A stretch of 21,212 nucleotides of DNA from NCBI GenBank assembly GCA_031553505.1, contig JAVBLP010000026.1:1-21212 (forward strand), in the 5' to 3' direction. The notes beneath the pieces were generated by a model. The model was not told where the DNA came from and did no database searches. It saw nothing but the letters and a program-made list of their open reading frames with translations. The DNA comes from JAVBLP01 sp031553505. GTDB lineage: Bacteria > Elusimicrobiota > Endomicrobiia > Endomicrobiales > Endomicrobiaceae. The position numbers and the translations under genes are program-made. Positions 6,819 through 15,405 of the stretch are shown piece by piece (position 1 is the first letter of the stretch; each line of letters opens with the position of its first letter).

Positions 6819-9353
6819 ATGCAGCAGTACTGGAATATCAAAGCCAAATACTCCGGAATGATACTCTTTTTCCGTTTGGGCGATTTTTACGAAATGTTTG
6901 GCGATGACGCGATAAAAGCCGCGCCCGTAATGGAAGTAGTGCTTACGCAAAGGACAGGCACGCCTATGTGCGGCGTTCCGTACCATTCAGTAAATTCTTA
7001 CATCAGAAAACTCATAACAAAGGGCTTTAAAGTCGCCCTTTGCGAACAGCTTGAAGAGCCCGGAGCCTCAAAAGGCATAGTAAAACGAGGCGTAACGCGC
7101 GTCATCACTCCCGGCACCGTTCTTGAAGACACTCTTTTAGAATCAAAAGAAAACAACTTTTTAATGTCTGTAATTTTTGACGAAAGCACTTTTAACGCCG
7201 CTTTTGCCGCCGCCGACATTTCAACCGGAGAATTTTTTGTTTCGGAAACCAGTTTAAGCTCTTTTGAAGCGGAAATTTCAAAATACAACCCGGGCGAAAT
7301 AGTCTTTTCAGCTAAAAACCTTTTAAATCCTAAAATAGCGGCTTTTACCGCAAAAATATCAACTCCCGTAAGCGAAGCCGGCGATTCTTCATTTGACGAA
7401 AAACTCAGCCGAGAAAAGATAGAAGAAGTTTTTGGCGCGCAGGCTGTAAAGAAGTTCGGGCTGAATAAAAAAGAAATTATCAGCGCCTGCGGCGCGGCGC
7501 TTGAATATATACGGGAAACGCAGCCGCAAAGCCTCGGCATTTTTACCGCAATAAACTACATAAGAAACTCGGATTTTATGTACCTTGACGGCGTCGCGGT
7601 AAAAAACCTTGAAATATTAAACTCCATGGCAACCGGGAAAACAGAAAACTCGCTGCTTTCAGTTATGGATTCCACAAAAACGCCTATGGGCGCGAGGGCG
7701 ATAAGGCAGTGGATCGTAAAACCGCTTCTTGACCTTTCAAAAATCGAAAACAGGCAAAACATCGTAAAATATTTTATAGAAAACGGTGATATCAGAAAAG
7801 ATATTGCGGAAAAATTTAAAAGCGTTTCCGATATAGAAAGAATTACCGCAAGGATATCTTCCGGTACGGCGCACCCAAGAGACCTTACCGCTTTAAAAGA
7901 ATCTTTAATTGTCATAAATGAAATCACCGCTCTTTTAAAATCCCCGGACGGATTAACCGTTGAAATACCGCAAAACGCGCAAGTGATCGAAAAAATCGCC
8001 GCTTATATCGCGGATGAACCTCCAGTAACGCTAAAAGACGGAAACGTCATCAAAACCGGCGTAAACGCGGAACTTGATGAGTTAAGAAAAATATCTTCCG
8101 ACACAAAAACATATATATCCAACCTTGAAGCGAAAGAAAAGCAGCAATCCGGAATCAACAGCCTTAAAATAGGATATACGTCGGTTTTTGGCTACTACAT
8201 TGAAATTACAAAATCCAATATACATCTTGCGCCTAAACATTATATAAGAAAGCAGACCTTGGCCAACTGCGAACGCTATATTACAGAGGAACTGAAAAAT
8301 CTTGAAGAAAAAATACTTTCCGCGCAGGAAAAAACTTTAAGGCTTGAAAGTGATATTTTTAGCACGCTAAAGCAGGAATTATCGCTTTTTGCCCCGGATA
8401 TACTTAAAACATCGCAGATTATAGCGGAAATAGATATTTTTTGCGGTTTTGCGCAAAACGCTTTGGATTACAATTATTCATGCCCTAAAATAACCGAAGG
8501 CAGCAAACTGGTAATACGCGAAGGCAGGCATCCCGTTGTGGAAAGGATCATCAAAAGCGGCGAGTTTGTGGCGAATGATGCTGTTTTTGACGGCGAATCG
8601 AAAATAATGATTTTAACAGGCCCTAATATGTCAGGTAAATCCACTTATTTAAGGCAGACCGCTTTGATAACCATAATGGCGCAGACGGGCTCTTTTGTGC
8701 CCGCGGAAAGCGCTGAAATAGGTTTGACAGACAGAATTTTCACAAGAATAGGCGCGGGAGACAACCTTGCGGGCGGCGAATCCACCTTTATGGTTGAAAT
8801 GACCGAAACGGCAAGCATATTAAACCAGTACACAAACAGAAGCCTTATAATTCTTGACGAAGTGGGAAGGGGAACATCCACTTATGACGGAATGTCCATA
8901 GCTTGGGCTATAATAGAATATTTTGCCGATGAAACAAGAGCCGCAAACAAAGGCGCGAAAGTGCTTTTTGCCACGCATTACTTTGAACTTACCGGCCTTG
9001 CCAAAAAATTTAAAGGCGTGGCAAATTTCAGCGTTGACGTAAAAGAGTGGCAGGGCGATGTTGTGTTTCTTCATAAAATAGTAGAAGGAAGCGCTGACAA
9101 ATCTTACGGGATACACGTAGCCAAAATCGCGGGGATTCCGCATACAGTAATAGAACGTGCGTACAAGATATTAAGGGAACTTGAGGCTTCGCAGATTGAG
9201 CCATCAAAAAGAGGCGACAGCAGCCAAATAGAGTTTTTTTGTACAACGGAACCTCAAATTTTAGTAGAATTACAAAAAGTTGATATCGAACGCTTAAGCC
9301 CTATGGAAGCATTTAACCTGATTCGTGAATGGAAAGAAAAATATAAAAGCTAA
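6819..9353 (+). CDS. mutS: DNA mismatch repair protein MutS
   Basis: An 844-residue mismatch-recognition ATPase. The mismatch-binding Phe-x-Glu is Phe23-Tyr-Glu25 in GDFYEMFG. The connector, lever and clamp regions follow, then the ATPase: Walker A GPNMSGKS at 601-608, the LAGGESTFMVEM block, Walker B LIILDEVGRGTS with Asp680-Glu681, and FATHYFELT. The first ATG (6819) begins at MQQYW, but the conserved LTP(L/M)MQQY block of MutS continues upstream in frame (ENKEGLTPL, nt 6792-6818) and overlaps the previous gene. No ATG, GTG or TTG exists between the stop at 6753-6755 and 6819, so initiation may use ATT 6777 behind GGGAGCGGA. mutL lies just downstream, after a PilZ gene. Confidence 0.95.
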   Translation: MQQYWNIKAKYSGMILFFRLGDFYEMFGDDAIKAAPVMEVVLTQRTGTPMCGVPYHSVNSYIRKLITKGFKVALCEQLEEPGASKGIVKRGVTRVITPGTVLEDTLLESKENNFLMSVIFDESTFNAAFAAADISTGEFFVSETSLSSFEAEISKYNPGEIVFSAKNLLNPKIAAFTAKISTPVSEAGDSSFDEKLSREKIEEVFGAQAVKKFGLNKKEIISACGAALEYIRETQPQSLGIFTAINYIRNSDFMYLDGVAVKNLEILNSMATGKTENSLLSVMDSTKTPMGARAIRQWIVKPLLDLSKIENRQNIVKYFIENGDIRKDIAEKFKSVSDIERITARISSGTAHPRDLTALKESLIVINEITALLKSPDGLTVEIPQNAQVIEKIAAYIADEPPVTLKDGNVIKTGVNAELDELRKISSDTKTYISNLEAKEKQQSGINSLKIGYTSVFGYYIEITKSNIHLAPKHYIRKQTLANCERYITEELKNLEEKILSAQEKTLRLESDIFSTLKQELSLFAPDILKTSQIIAEIDIFCGFAQNALDYNYSCPKITEGSKLVIREGRHPVVERIIKSGEFVANDAVFDGESKIMILTGPNMSGKSTYLRQTALITIMAQTGSFVPAESAEIGLTDRIFTRIGAGDNLAGGESTFMVEMTETASILNQYTNRSLIILDEVGRGTSTYDGMSIAWAIIEYFADETRAANKGAKVLFATHYFELTGLAKKFKGVANFSVDVKEWQGDVVFLHKIVEGSADKSYGIHVAKIAGIPHTVIERAYKILRELEASQIEPSKRGDSSQIEFFCTTEPQILVELQKVDIERLSPMEAFNLIREWKEKYKS

Positions 9354-9374
9354 ACAATTTCAAACGGGGGCGTT

Positions 9375-9797
9375 ATGGTAGAAAAAAGAAAAAACCGCAG
9401 AATGCCGATTATCAAGCAGTTTGGAGAACCAGTACAACTCAGCTTTAACGGAGAAACCGTTCCGGGCGTTATCCTTGATTTATCAGCGGACGGCGTTTCT
9501 ATGATGACTTTCGCGAATCTTACAGTAGGTACGGAAGTTTGTATGAGCATCGATATCCCGACCCTTAAAACAAGCCCTATGAACGGAAAAGTTGTCTGGT
9601 CCATGCCTAAAGGCAATATGTGGAGGACCGGCATACATATTTCTAGCATGAACACGCTTGACGCGAAACTGATAAACAGAATGGCGATTGACTTCAATGA
9701 CTGCGAAAACAGGATACTTTTGGGCGCGCCGGACGTTTGTTTCTTAAAGTGTTCTTATTATAAATTGTGCGAAAAACCGCAAAAACTTAAAGCGTAA
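9375..9797 (+). CDS. PilZ-domain protein with a C-terminal cysteine cluster
   Basis: A 140-residue soluble protein. The PilZ signature for cyclic-di-GMP is present: an Arg-rich start KRKNRR (RxxxR type) at residues ~4-9 and DLSADG about 30 residues later, followed by a small beta-barrel (VNGKVVW-like strand, WRTGIHI). After the PilZ domain a tail of about 40 residues carries four Cys (CENR, then VCFLKCSYYKLCEK), suggesting metal binding or a disulphide; I do not know this tail from standard PilZ proteins. The GGGGG ribosome site at 9366-9370 fixes the start. It sits 21 bases after mutS and 3 before mutL. A likely role is a c-di-GMP effector, target unknown. Confidence 0.8.
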   Translation: MVEKRKNRRMPIIKQFGEPVQLSFNGETVPGVILDLSADGVSMMTFANLTVGTEVCMSIDIPTLKTSPMNGKVVWSMPKGNMWRTGIHISSMNTLDAKLINRMAIDFNDCENRILLGAPDVCFLKCSYYKLCEKPQKLKA

Positions 9798-9800
9798 CAC

Positions 9801-11579
9801 ATGGCAATAAACCTTCTTTCCCAGGAAACCATCAACAAAATCGCCGCGGGCGAAGTCGTTGAACGCCCTTTAAACGCCGTCAAAGAGATTGTGGAAAACT
9901 CTCTTGACGCCTGCGCGTCTTCCGTTACGGTTGAAATTTCGGAAGCGGGAAAAAAGCTTATAAGGGTTTCTGATAACGGTTTCGGGATGGATAAAAAAGA
10001 CCTTGAGCTTTCGGTTTTAAGGCACGCAACAAGCAAAATAGAAGATTTTAACGATTTGTCGCATATTCATTCGCTCGGTTTCAGGGGTGAAGCTCTTTCT
10101 TCGGTGGCAGCCGTTTCAAAGTTTGAAATAAAAACCAGAAAAAGAGGGGAAAGCTCCGGCTGGAAGCTTGAAAGCGCGGGCGGAAAAAGTATTAAAACTT
10201 CTCCCTGGGCTGGAGCGGAAGGCACGATTACGGAAGTTAAAGATTTATTTTTTAACACTCCCGCAAGAAAGAAGTTTTTAAAAAGCGACGCAACGGAACG
10301 CTCCAGGATTATAGCTTCGCTTGAAGAAACGGCGCTTGCCAATAATGACATATCATTTAAGATGGTTTCGGAAAACAAAACGGTTTTTGCGGCAGCGCAG
10401 ACCGATAAGAAAATTGAAAGAATATCGGATATTTTAGGCAAAAACTTTGCTTCAAAACTAAAACACACAAAAGTTGACCATCCAAAAATCTCGATGGACA
10501 TATACTTTACCGGCAGGGATGACGCGCAGCCTAACCGTAAATTCCAGTATTTATTTGTAAATTCAAGGCCGGTAAACCTGCCTAAATGGATGATGCACTG
10601 CGTATCACAGGCTTATAAAGAATCGATACCGCACGATAAATTTCCGGGGTTTTTGATTTACATCACAATTGAACCTTCCGATATAGACGTAAACATACAC
10701 CCTACTAAAAGAGAGATAAAATTCGCCGATGAAGGCGGCATTTACGATATACTTTTTAAAGCTTTGCGCAACGCGCTTACATCTCACGCACACCCGGAAA
10801 TTAAGATAAACTCCGTAATTGAAGAGTTTAAAATGCCGCCGCAAATCATTTCTGAAAGCAAAAAATACGATACGGGAAGAAAAACGCAAATATACGTTTC
10901 GGAGCCTAAACCTAAATCCGCGTATGCTCCGCAAAAACAAAACTATGACATAAATCTGTACGCGAACGTCTTTGCGAAGCAGGAAGAACTAAAAAAAGAC
11001 TCTTTTGACGAAAATATAAAAGTGTTAGGGCAGGTTTTCGGCACATATATAATAGTTGAAAACGAAGGCCAGCTTTACATATTTGACCAGCATGCCGCGG
11101 CTGAACGCGTGCGCTATGAGCTGTATCTCGCGCAGGCAAAAGATAATGCTTTAAAACTCCAGCAGATGCTTATGCCCGAAAACTTTGAGCTTTCGCCCAG
11201 CCTTTCGGAGCTTTTAAAATCAAACTTAAGCATTTTTAACGGGCTTGGGATAAGCGTTGAAGAGTTCGGCAGTAATTCTTTCAGAATAACTGCTTATCCC
11301 GCGCTTTTGGGCAATACTTCAATCGAGCAAATCATTAAAACTATTATAGAAGACATTGAAACCGATAAAAACATTGAAATTGAAAAAAGAAGGGACAAAA
11401 TTATCCGTTCCGCGTGCCGCGCAAGCATAAAAGCAGGGGACAGCGTTTCGCAAACCGAATCAAAAAAACTTATTAATGACCTATTTAAATGCGAACACCC
11501 TTTTACCTGCCCGCACGGAAGACCCACTGCATATAAAATATCGCTTAACGAACTGGAAAAATTCTTCAAAAGAAAATAA
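9801..11579 (+). CDS. mutL: DNA mismatch repair protein MutL (endonuclease type)
   Basis: A 592-residue GHKL ATPase that couples MutS to strand incision. The N-terminus has KIAAGEVVERP, catalytic Glu29 with Asn33 in KEIVENSLDA, DNGFGM and GFRGEALSS. The C-terminal domain has the full endonuclease motif DQHA(x2)E(x4)E: Asp429-Gln-His-Ala, Glu435 and Glu440. It also has ACRASIK (Cys539) and CPHGRP (Cys570-Pro575), which complete the metal site. No MutH appears in this window, and this MutL should nick DNA itself. The start 3 bases after the PilZ stop matches the usual MutL N-terminus. The last base of its stop is the first base of miaA. Confidence 0.95.
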   Translation: MAINLLSQETINKIAAGEVVERPLNAVKEIVENSLDACASSVTVEISEAGKKLIRVSDNGFGMDKKDLELSVLRHATSKIEDFNDLSHIHSLGFRGEALSSVAAVSKFEIKTRKRGESSGWKLESAGGKSIKTSPWAGAEGTITEVKDLFFNTPARKKFLKSDATERSRIIASLEETALANNDISFKMVSENKTVFAAAQTDKKIERISDILGKNFASKLKHTKVDHPKISMDIYFTGRDDAQPNRKFQYLFVNSRPVNLPKWMMHCVSQAYKESIPHDKFPGFLIYITIEPSDIDVNIHPTKREIKFADEGGIYDILFKALRNALTSHAHPEIKINSVIEEFKMPPQIISESKKYDTGRKTQIYVSEPKPKSAYAPQKQNYDINLYANVFAKQEELKKDSFDENIKVLGQVFGTYIIVENEGQLYIFDQHAAAERVRYELYLAQAKDNALKLQQMLMPENFELSPSLSELLKSNLSIFNGLGISVEEFGSNSFRITAYPALLGNTSIEQIIKTIIEDIETDKNIEIEKRRDKIIRSACRASIKAGDSVSQTESKKLINDLFKCEHPFTCPHGRPTAYKISLNELEKFFKRK

Positions 11580-12460
11580 TGAACAACCTTAAAACAATAT
11601 TAGTGATTTCGGGTCCTACTGCAAGCGGAAAAACAAAATTAGCGCTAAACATATGCCGCGAAAAAAACGGCGAAATTATATCGGCAGATTCGCGGCAGGT
11701 ATATAAATACCTTGATACGGGTACAAACAAAGAAGGCGTTTTACGCCATAACGGGCAATCCTTTGTCCGCGTTATTGACGGCATACCGCAGTATTTGACA
11801 GATATCATAAATCCGGACCAAAAATACAGCGCGGCAGATTTTGTGAGGGATGCCGGTTTAAAAATTGAAGAGATAACAAAAAAAGGCAAAATTCCGGTTG
11901 TTGCGGGCGGCACAGGTTTATATATTAAAGCGCTTCTTTACGGTTTGGATGAAATGCCGCAGGCTGATGAAAAACTGCGGTTAAAACTCGCGGAAAAGCC
12001 CGCTGAAGAGCTTTACAAACAGCTTTTAAAATCCGATCCGGAAGCCGCGGAGAAAAATAAAAATAACCCTCAAAGGCTTTTGAGGGCTTTGGAAGTTAAT
12101 ATCCTTTCCGGCAAAACGATGAAAGAGCATTTTAAAGATAAAACCCAGCGTTACGCTTTTAAACACTATAGTATTGCCGTTGATAACGAAATACTATACA
12201 AAAGAATAAATGAAAGATGCGAAGAGATGATTGAAAACGGAATGATAGAAGAAACCGAAAAGGTTTTGCATTTCGGCTTCAAACAGGACTGCGCGGGATT
12301 AAGCGGCATCGGCTACAGGCACATTATAAAGTATTTAAACGGCGAAATTTCAAAAGAAACCATGCTTGAAGAGTTTTCCAAAGACACGCGCCATTACGCC
12401 AAAAGGCAAAACACGTGGTTTAAAGCCCAGTCGGACACTGAATTTTTAAAATTCAGTTAA
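11579..12460 (+). CDS. miaA: tRNA dimethylallyltransferase MiaA
   Basis: A 293-residue enzyme that transfers the dimethylallyl group from DMAPP to N6 of A37 in UNN-reading tRNAs. P-loop GPTASGKT lies at residues 12-19. SADSRQVY with Asp37 (catalytic base) follows, then VVAGGTGLYIKALLYG, NPQRLLRALEV and the C-terminal YAKRQNTWF tRNA-contact motif. The length is normal. The start overlaps the mutL stop by one base (TAATG), a coupling often seen for miaA behind mutL. Its product is the substrate of MiaB, encoded at the head of the same gene run. The 3' end carries a 21-base perfect palindrome. Confidence 0.95.
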   Translation: MNNLKTILVISGPTASGKTKLALNICREKNGEIISADSRQVYKYLDTGTNKEGVLRHNGQSFVRVIDGIPQYLTDIINPDQKYSAADFVRDAGLKIEEITKKGKIPVVAGGTGLYIKALLYGLDEMPQADEKLRLKLAEKPAEELYKQLLKSDPEAAEKNKNNPQRLLRALEVNILSGKTMKEHFKDKTQRYAFKHYSIAVDNEILYKRINERCEEMIENGMIEETEKVLHFGFKQDCAGLSGIGYRHIIKYLNGEISKETMLEEFSKDTRHYAKRQNTWFKAQSDTEFLKFS

Positions 12461-12464
12461 AATC

Positions 12465-12482
12465 AGCTTTCCGAAGAAAGCT
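12465..12482. repeat. Hairpin in the miaA-murJ gap
   Basis: AGCTTTC, loop CGAA, GAAAGCT: a perfect 7-bp stem. On the minus strand it reads as a C(TTCG)G tetraloop. No T-run follows on either strand, so it is not a standard terminator. It lies 5 bases after the miaA stop in the longest gap of the operon and may be an RNA-processing or stability hairpin. Confidence 0.4.
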
Positions 12483-12509
12483 CGAAATAACAAAAAAAAC
12501 AAATAAACT

Positions 12510-14126
12510 ATGGAACACAAACAATTAACTAAAAACGCGGGGAAAACAGCTTTCGGGACCTCGATATCAAGGGTTCTAGGATATGTAAGAGATATGCTCG
12601 TGGCGAATTTATTCGGCGCGGGTATGTTCGCCGATGCTTTTTACGCGGCTTTCAGGATTCCAAACCTTTTCCGCAGGCTTTTCGGGGAGGGCTCCTTTTC
12701 CGCTGCTTTTGTACCGGTTTTCAGCGAGTATCTGCACACCAAAGATAAAAGCGAAACGCAAAAATTCTTAAACGCCACGTTTACGGCGCTTCTTTTGGTT
12801 TTGCTTGTCATAACAGTTTTAGGAATGTTTTTTGCCCCGGTTTTGGTAAAAATTATCGCTTGGGGTTTTACCGATGACCCAGAAAAGATGCAGCTTACCA
12901 TAGAACTGACCCGCTTAATGTTTCCTTTCATATTTTTTGTCTGTCTTGCGGCTTTTTTGCTTGCGATACTTAATACGTTACATTCTTTCTTTCTTCCGGC
13001 GCTTGCCCCGGCAGCTTTAAGCTGCTCTGAAATAGTTTATATGCTTGCCCTCGCGCCGCTTTTTTCACCCGGAAACCAGATAAAAGGCCTTGCCATAAGC
13101 GTTATAGCGGGAGGGGCGCTTCACTTTGTATTACAGTATCCAAAGCTAAAAACACTCGGTTGGCACTTAAAGCTGCAGTTTAAAACTGTAACAAGCGCTG
13201 ATAAAGATACCATTGCGAACGAAGAGAAGCAAGCTAATCCAGCTTTGCCGTTCTACAAGCACCCCGGAATAAAAAAGATAGCTTTTTTGATGATTCCTTC
13301 CGTGATAGGGCTTTCGGTTGACCAGATAAACTCTTTTGTGGACACAATCTGCGCTTCTTTTTTGGCAAGCGGATCAATAACTTCGCTTTATTATTCAAAC
13401 AGGCTTATGCAGCTGCCTCTTGCGATATTCGGGCTGGCGCTTGCAAGCGTTTCGCTTCCGGCAATGTCAAAAGCGTACGCGCAAAAAGATATAACGACGC
13501 TTAAAAATTCTCTTAATTATTCAGTGCGTTTTACGATTTTTACTTTACTGCCGGCAGCCGTGGGTTTAATGGTTATAGGGCTGCCCGTAGTAAAGCTTTT
13601 GTTTGAACACGGCAAGTTTGACGCGGCGGCGTCTCTTATGACAAATCAGGCTTTATTTTATTATTCCTTAGGATTGCCAGCTTACGCGATGGCTAAAATC
13701 TTCGCGAACGCCTTTTACTCTTTCCAAGATACAAAAACGCCCGTAAAAACCGCGCTTTGGTCAATGATACTTCACGTTATTTTGTGCGTTCTTTTAATGT
13801 ATCCGATGGGTGTAGGGGGGCTGGCTCTCGCCACAGCAGTTGCGTCTTATTTTAACCTGCTGCTGCTTGTGCTGCGCCTGCGCAAAAGGATAGGAAAACT
13901 CGGGCTCAAAAAAATTGTGACATCATCTCTTAAATCGGTAGTTGCAGCAATAGCTACCGGAACGGCGGCATATTTTGCGGTACAGGTATCAGACAACTTA
14001 TTTATATCAGTACCCGCTGCGATTATCGCGGGACTGGCAGCGTTCTTTATATTCTCTTTCCTGTTAAAATCGGAAGAACTTAAAGTTTGCACAGATACAA
14101 TATGCGGAAGAAACGATGCCAAATAA
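12510..14126 (+). CDS. murJ: Lipid II flippase MurJ (MviN family)
   Basis: A 538-residue polytopic inner-membrane protein that moves lipid II across the membrane for peptidoglycan synthesis. The N-terminus has the MurJ pattern: FGTSISRVLGYVRDMLVANL, DAFYAAFRIPNLFRRLFGEG and SAAFVPVF. About 14 hydrophobic helices follow, with DQINSFVDTICASFL and LYYSNRLMQLPLAIFG in the second half, also typical. A charged insert (residues ~225-250) separates the two halves. The ribosome site is weak. It is the only gene in the run with more than 25 bases before it. Its stop overlaps the uvrC start by 11 bases. Confidence 0.93.
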   Translation: MEHKQLTKNAGKTAFGTSISRVLGYVRDMLVANLFGAGMFADAFYAAFRIPNLFRRLFGEGSFSAAFVPVFSEYLHTKDKSETQKFLNATFTALLLVLLVITVLGMFFAPVLVKIIAWGFTDDPEKMQLTIELTRLMFPFIFFVCLAAFLLAILNTLHSFFLPALAPAALSCSEIVYMLALAPLFSPGNQIKGLAISVIAGGALHFVLQYPKLKTLGWHLKLQFKTVTSADKDTIANEEKQANPALPFYKHPGIKKIAFLMIPSVIGLSVDQINSFVDTICASFLASGSITSLYYSNRLMQLPLAIFGLALASVSLPAMSKAYAQKDITTLKNSLNYSVRFTIFTLLPAAVGLMVIGLPVVKLLFEHGKFDAAASLMTNQALFYYSLGLPAYAMAKIFANAFYSFQDTKTPVKTALWSMILHVILCVLLMYPMGVGGLALATAVASYFNLLLLVLRLRKRIGKLGLKKIVTSSLKSVVAAIATGTAAYFAVQVSDNLFISVPAAIIAGLAAFFIFSFLLKSEELKVCTDTICGRNDAK

Positions 14127-15405
14127 AAAATCAAAATTAGACCGGATACCTAAGCTTCCCGGCGTATATATAATGCGCGACGGAATAGCCAACATTATAT
14201 ATATAGGCAAAGCAAAAAGCCTGCGCGACAGGATATCTTCATACTTTAATGCCGATATCAACTCAAAAGCCACCGCGATAATTACCGCGATGCGTAAAAT
14301 TGATTATATACTGTGCGTTTCGGAAAGGGAAGCGTTGATACTTGAAAGGCAGCTAATCAATAAAGTCCAGCCGTATTTTAACTCTATGTGGAAAGACGAC
14401 AAATCTTACCCGTACATAAAACTTTCCATAAATGAAGATTTTCCGCGGTTAACGCTTACAAGAAAAAAACTTAAGGACAGCGCTTTATATTTCGGGCCTT
14501 ATCCGCAGGTTTACTATATAAAAAAGCTTGTAGCGTGGCTTTCAAAGCTCTTTAAAATACGCCCTTGCAAACTGGAATTTTCCGAAAGCAGGCTTCCTGA
14601 TGAAAAAAAAGTTAAATCGTGCCTTTATTACCATACCGAAATGTGCTACGGGCCGTGCCTGGGCAAAATTACTTCAAAAGATTACAAGGAAAAGATAAAA
14701 GACGTTGAGCTGTTTTTAAGCGGAAAGTTCAAAAAACTTGAAGATGAGTGGGAAAGCCAGATGGAAGAACTCAGCGCCGGTATGAAATACGAAGAAGCCG
14801 GAGAAATAAGGGACAGGCTTTACGCTTTAAGAAATATGTCCGAAAGGGTTATGATAAGCGAAATAACTCAAAACGATATAAATGAATCGGTAGAAAGGGC
14901 GGACAGCATAAACGAGCTTAAAAACGCGCTCGGCTTAAAGCACACGCCTGCCGTAATAGAAGGTTTTGACAATTCAAACATACAGGGCACAAACGCCGTT
15001 TCTTCTATGGTGCGCTTTCAAAACGGCATGCCTGACAAAAATAATTACAGAAGGTTTAAAGTAAAAACAGTTGTAGGCGCGGACGATTTTGCCACTATGC
15101 GGGAAGTCGTCTTCCGCAGATATTCGGGGCTTATAAGAAGAAATGAAAAGATGCCTGACCTGATACTCATAGACGGCGGAAAAGGCCAGCTTGGCGCGGC
15201 TATGAGCGCTTTGGAAGAGCTGCAGCTGACTGTCCCTATTGTTTCACTCGCGGAGAAAAATGAAGAAATATTTTTTCCGCACAAAGACAAACCGCTTATT
15301 TTAAGCCGCCATTCGCCAGCTTTAAGGCTGCTGCAGTTTGTACGTGACGAATCCCACAGGTTCGCGTTAAACTATCACAGAAAACTGAGGGAAAAAATAC
15401 AATGA
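14116..15405 (+). CDS. uvrC: Excinuclease ABC subunit C, lacking the C-terminal helix-hairpin-helix domain
   Basis: A 429-residue UvrC; typical proteins have about 600. The GIY-YIG nuclease domain is complete (PGVYIMRDG, YIGKAKSLRDR, EREALILERQ). Four cysteines at 151, 169, 177 and 181 match the 4Fe-4S ligands of E. coli UvrC. The UVR/UvrB-contact region (~residues 205-240) follows. The RNase-H-like 5' nuclease is intact: Asp285 (GFDNSN), Asp353 (LIDGGKGQ), His414 (DESHRFA). The protein stops right after NYHRKLREKIQ, exactly where the linker to the tandem HhH DNA-binding domain should begin. GGAAG lies 5 bases before the ATG. The stop overlaps the next start (ATGA), so the short form looks settled and not freshly broken. 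Confidence 0.92.
   Translation: MPNKKSKLDRIPKLPGVYIMRDGIANIIYIGKAKSLRDRISSYFNADINSKATAIITAMRKIDYILCVSEREALILERQLINKVQPYFNSMWKDDKSYPYIKLSINEDFPRLTLTRKKLKDSALYFGPYPQVYYIKKLVAWLSKLFKIRPCKLEFSESRLPDEKKVKSCLYYHTEMCYGPCLGKITSKDYKEKIKDVELFLSGKFKKLEDEWESQMEELSAGMKYEEAGEIRDRLYALRNMSERVMISEITQNDINESVERADSINELKNALGLKHTPAVIEGFDNSNIQGTNAVSSMVRFQNGMPDKNNYRRFKVKTVVGADDFATMREVVFRRYSGLIRRNEKMPDLILIDGGKGQLGAAMSALEELQLTVPIVSLAEKNEEIFFPHKDKPLILSRHSPALRLLQFVRDESHRFALNYHRKLREKIQ

Noticed and set aside
6998..7540. 180-codon minus-strand open frame inside mutS
   Set aside because: It is antisense to a certain mutS reading frame, with no ribosome site or recognisable domain; it is a shadow of codon bias.
12465..12482. 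Rho-independent terminator between miaA and murJ
   Set aside because: The stem is good, but an A-rich stretch and not a T-run follows it on the coding strand.
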